Part shown: piece by piece, positions 62,260-64,000 of the stretch
Numbering within the stretch: the first letter of the stretch is position 1
Layout: each line of letters opens with the position of its first letter
Origin: Galaxea fascicularis
Lineage: Eukaryota > Cnidaria > Anthozoa > Scleractinia > Euphylliidae
Length of the DNA: 64,000 nucleotides
Assembly (NCBI GenBank): GCA_948470475.1
Contig: OX419339.1
Span: 7,920,185-7,984,184 of the forward strand
Reading direction: 5' to 3'
Notes under the pieces: generated by a model
Told to the model about the DNA's origin: nothing
Databases searched by the model: none
What the model saw: only the letters and a program-made list of their open reading frames with translations
Program-made: the position numbers and the translations under genes

Positions 62260-64000
62260 GGTTGCTTCCTCATACCTCCAAGATCAGCTGATGGCAATTT
62301 CTCCTCTGCAACACAGCGACCTTTTACACGGACGCGGACGTATGTTCACTTCCTATTTCCGTGAGCGTCTGAGACGGAATCACTCTAAACAATTGGTTTA
62401 AAGCCCAGACACAGTTTCAAGTTTGACCGGATTTTCTCTTTGTATTATTTTGCATTGCTGCCTCATTTTCGGTCATGACGCACGGGCCACAGTTTAGTCA
62501 CCAGTTCTTCGCGCCGTTAGCCCATTTCCGAGTTTCTGAGCTGCCTCTGTTTCAAAGCTAGTCTTCGATTGAAATTGACTATTCAAATGAAATTAGTTGT
62601 GCATTTTCATGCAAATCAAACTCGTTTTCATTTAATGGTTTTGCACCAAGACGAGCTTTGAAACAGAGACGAACAGCAATTCGCAAATGGGCGAAAAAAC
62701 AACTATGAAGAACCCATCCATTGGCCATTTTAGAAACGAATAAGGACCTGGGAACGAATCCAAACTTTATTGAAAATTTATGAGAGTGAACTAAATGATT
62801 TCCCGCGAACGGGCACCTCAAAATTAGTAGTTTCAGCAAGTTAGAGCATGTTTGGTTGAAATACAAATGTCTCTTATTTCACCAGTTCCATAAGCGTTTT
62901 GTTCTACTCCTATTAGACTAATCTAGCTGTTAGGTGTGGCTGAAACAATTTTTTCTAAGCGATAAATTATAAATTAAAAAAAAAACTCGTTCCCAGGCCC
63001 CTACTCGATTTTGAAGTGGATTATGGTGAGCGCATGTTCATCTCAAGTCGTAGTTCACCTGGTCTTTGGCGTTATGGTAGACAGTGTCCCCAAACCTAGT
63101 AACCTCATGTACCCACACACAAGCAATTCCATTTAATATGAAATATATGGAAATTGCAATAATTGTAAGTAACTCGCTGTAACATGAAGTGCCTAAAGTC
63201 AGAGAAAATGGTGTTTGGATAGGTTGTGTTCTGATTCATAAATGATGATATGAGATAAGGAATTTTCTGAAAGACCTTTCTTACAAAGAACTGTCGTTAA
63301 TCTTATGGATATTATCGACTGATGTTCTCCAACGAAATTTGAAGTGAGACTCTATTTTGAACAATTAAATGATTTTCTCACATGGCCGGCCGTGTTCACG
63401 CTACTCGTTAATCGATCGGAACTCAACTGAATATTGCAAGAGATAGGAGGTCTAGAGAAACCTTGCCAATAACGAGTTTGGTGTGTCTTGGTAATTGATA
63501 TGTTTTTTTTTTTTTTGCTATTTTAGGTAAATATTCAAGCAGTCTGCTGAGGAGATGAAGAAAGATTCTTGAGTCAACCAGCTGATGCAAATATTCAGCT
63601 GCAGCAGCTGCAGACTATCAAGAAATTTTCTTGAATGCAAGAGGTCTGTTTCAGAAGTGTTCTTGATAGGCATCTGCATTCCATCCTCAAATCCATCTAA
63701 CGTTTTCTTTGCCCTGCATCAACAAGGCGTATTTTGTTAATTGTTTGCAGAAAGAAAGAATGTATCAAGGAGATCCTATACTAGCCTTTGTTTTTCCTTT
63801 TCTCTTTCCAGGGCACTATAATAATTAAAGAAAAAGTTCTATAGACAGGCGAGCTTTCCGTTCAGAAGCGTGTCTGTGGAATACAAAACTCACAAAGAAA
63901 CAACATTTTTCTTTTACGATTTCGCCATTCGAAGTAAAATACAGAAAAATTATCGAAATTTAATGAACCTGGGAGCACCAAAGACAAGGAGGGCGGAGAA
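62260..64000. other. right flank; two palindromic repeats, no gene recognised
   Basis: An inverted repeat at 62518-62694 pairs GCCCATTTCCGAGTTTCTGA with a relative ending CGCAAATGGGC and includes CTCTGTTTCAAAGCT on both arms. A second pair, AGGACCTGGGAACGA at about 62742 and CTCGTTCCCAGGCCC at about 62986, may bound another small element. A 95-codon minus-strand frame across the first is repeat-derived. Confidence 0.45.

Noticed and set aside
62579..62866. 95-codon minus-strand frame considered as an upstream VWA exon
   Set aside because: It overlaps a palindromic repeat and has no suitable start or donor in the needed phase.

Overview
The window looks like nuclear DNA of an anthozoan cnidarian, most likely a stony coral. 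This is inferred from the sequence style and was not confirmed by any search. The DNA is AT-rich. Genes have many short exons with GT/AG splice sites, one G-protein-coupled receptor has no introns, and the spaces between genes and the introns are full of short inverted-repeat elements. No operons, CRISPR arrays, rRNA genes or genuine tRNA genes were seen.

Five protein genes are supported. (1) Plus strand, 1767-5054: the last three exons of an unrecognised gene, with matching splice phases and a stop. (2) Minus strand, 10717-6312: two exons of a TMEM151-type membrane protein. Its intron carries an inverted copy of its own last exon. (3) Plus strand, 19997-21013: a complete single-exon class A GPCR, melatonin-receptor-like, ending in a CaaX-like motif. 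(4) Minus strand, 39269-26669: ten phase-consistent exons of a cytochrome P450 of the CYP4 type, from the membrane anchor to just past the ExxR helix. The heme-cysteine exon was not found and one splice donor is not canonical. (5) Minus strand, 61703-53074, with a possible first exon at 62259: thirteen exons encoding a von Willebrand factor A domain with a complete MIDAS, a helical linker, an acidic stretch and two MIB/HERC2 domains. Gene 5 is the most distinctive gene here.

The rest is mostly mobile DNA. Three Harbinger-like families are flanked by 3-bp TTA or TAA duplications (14836-16237 and 27795-28178; 29292-29696 with a partial copy at 60424-60752; 37484-38252). Two elements have long target duplications of a Mutator-like kind (43132-43443 with 9 bp, 45521-45716 with 10 bp). 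The second is a perfect 94-bp snapback. There is a nested pile of elements at 45300-46668, two tRNA-derived SINEs, a 5'-truncated and frameshifted LINE, several short hairpin repeats and some microsatellites.

The genes show no common pathway; the layout is what is expected for unrelated neighbouring animal genes. Exon borders were read by eye from splice signals and phase. They are firm where both neighbours agree in phase and the protein family is recognised, and tentative elsewhere.
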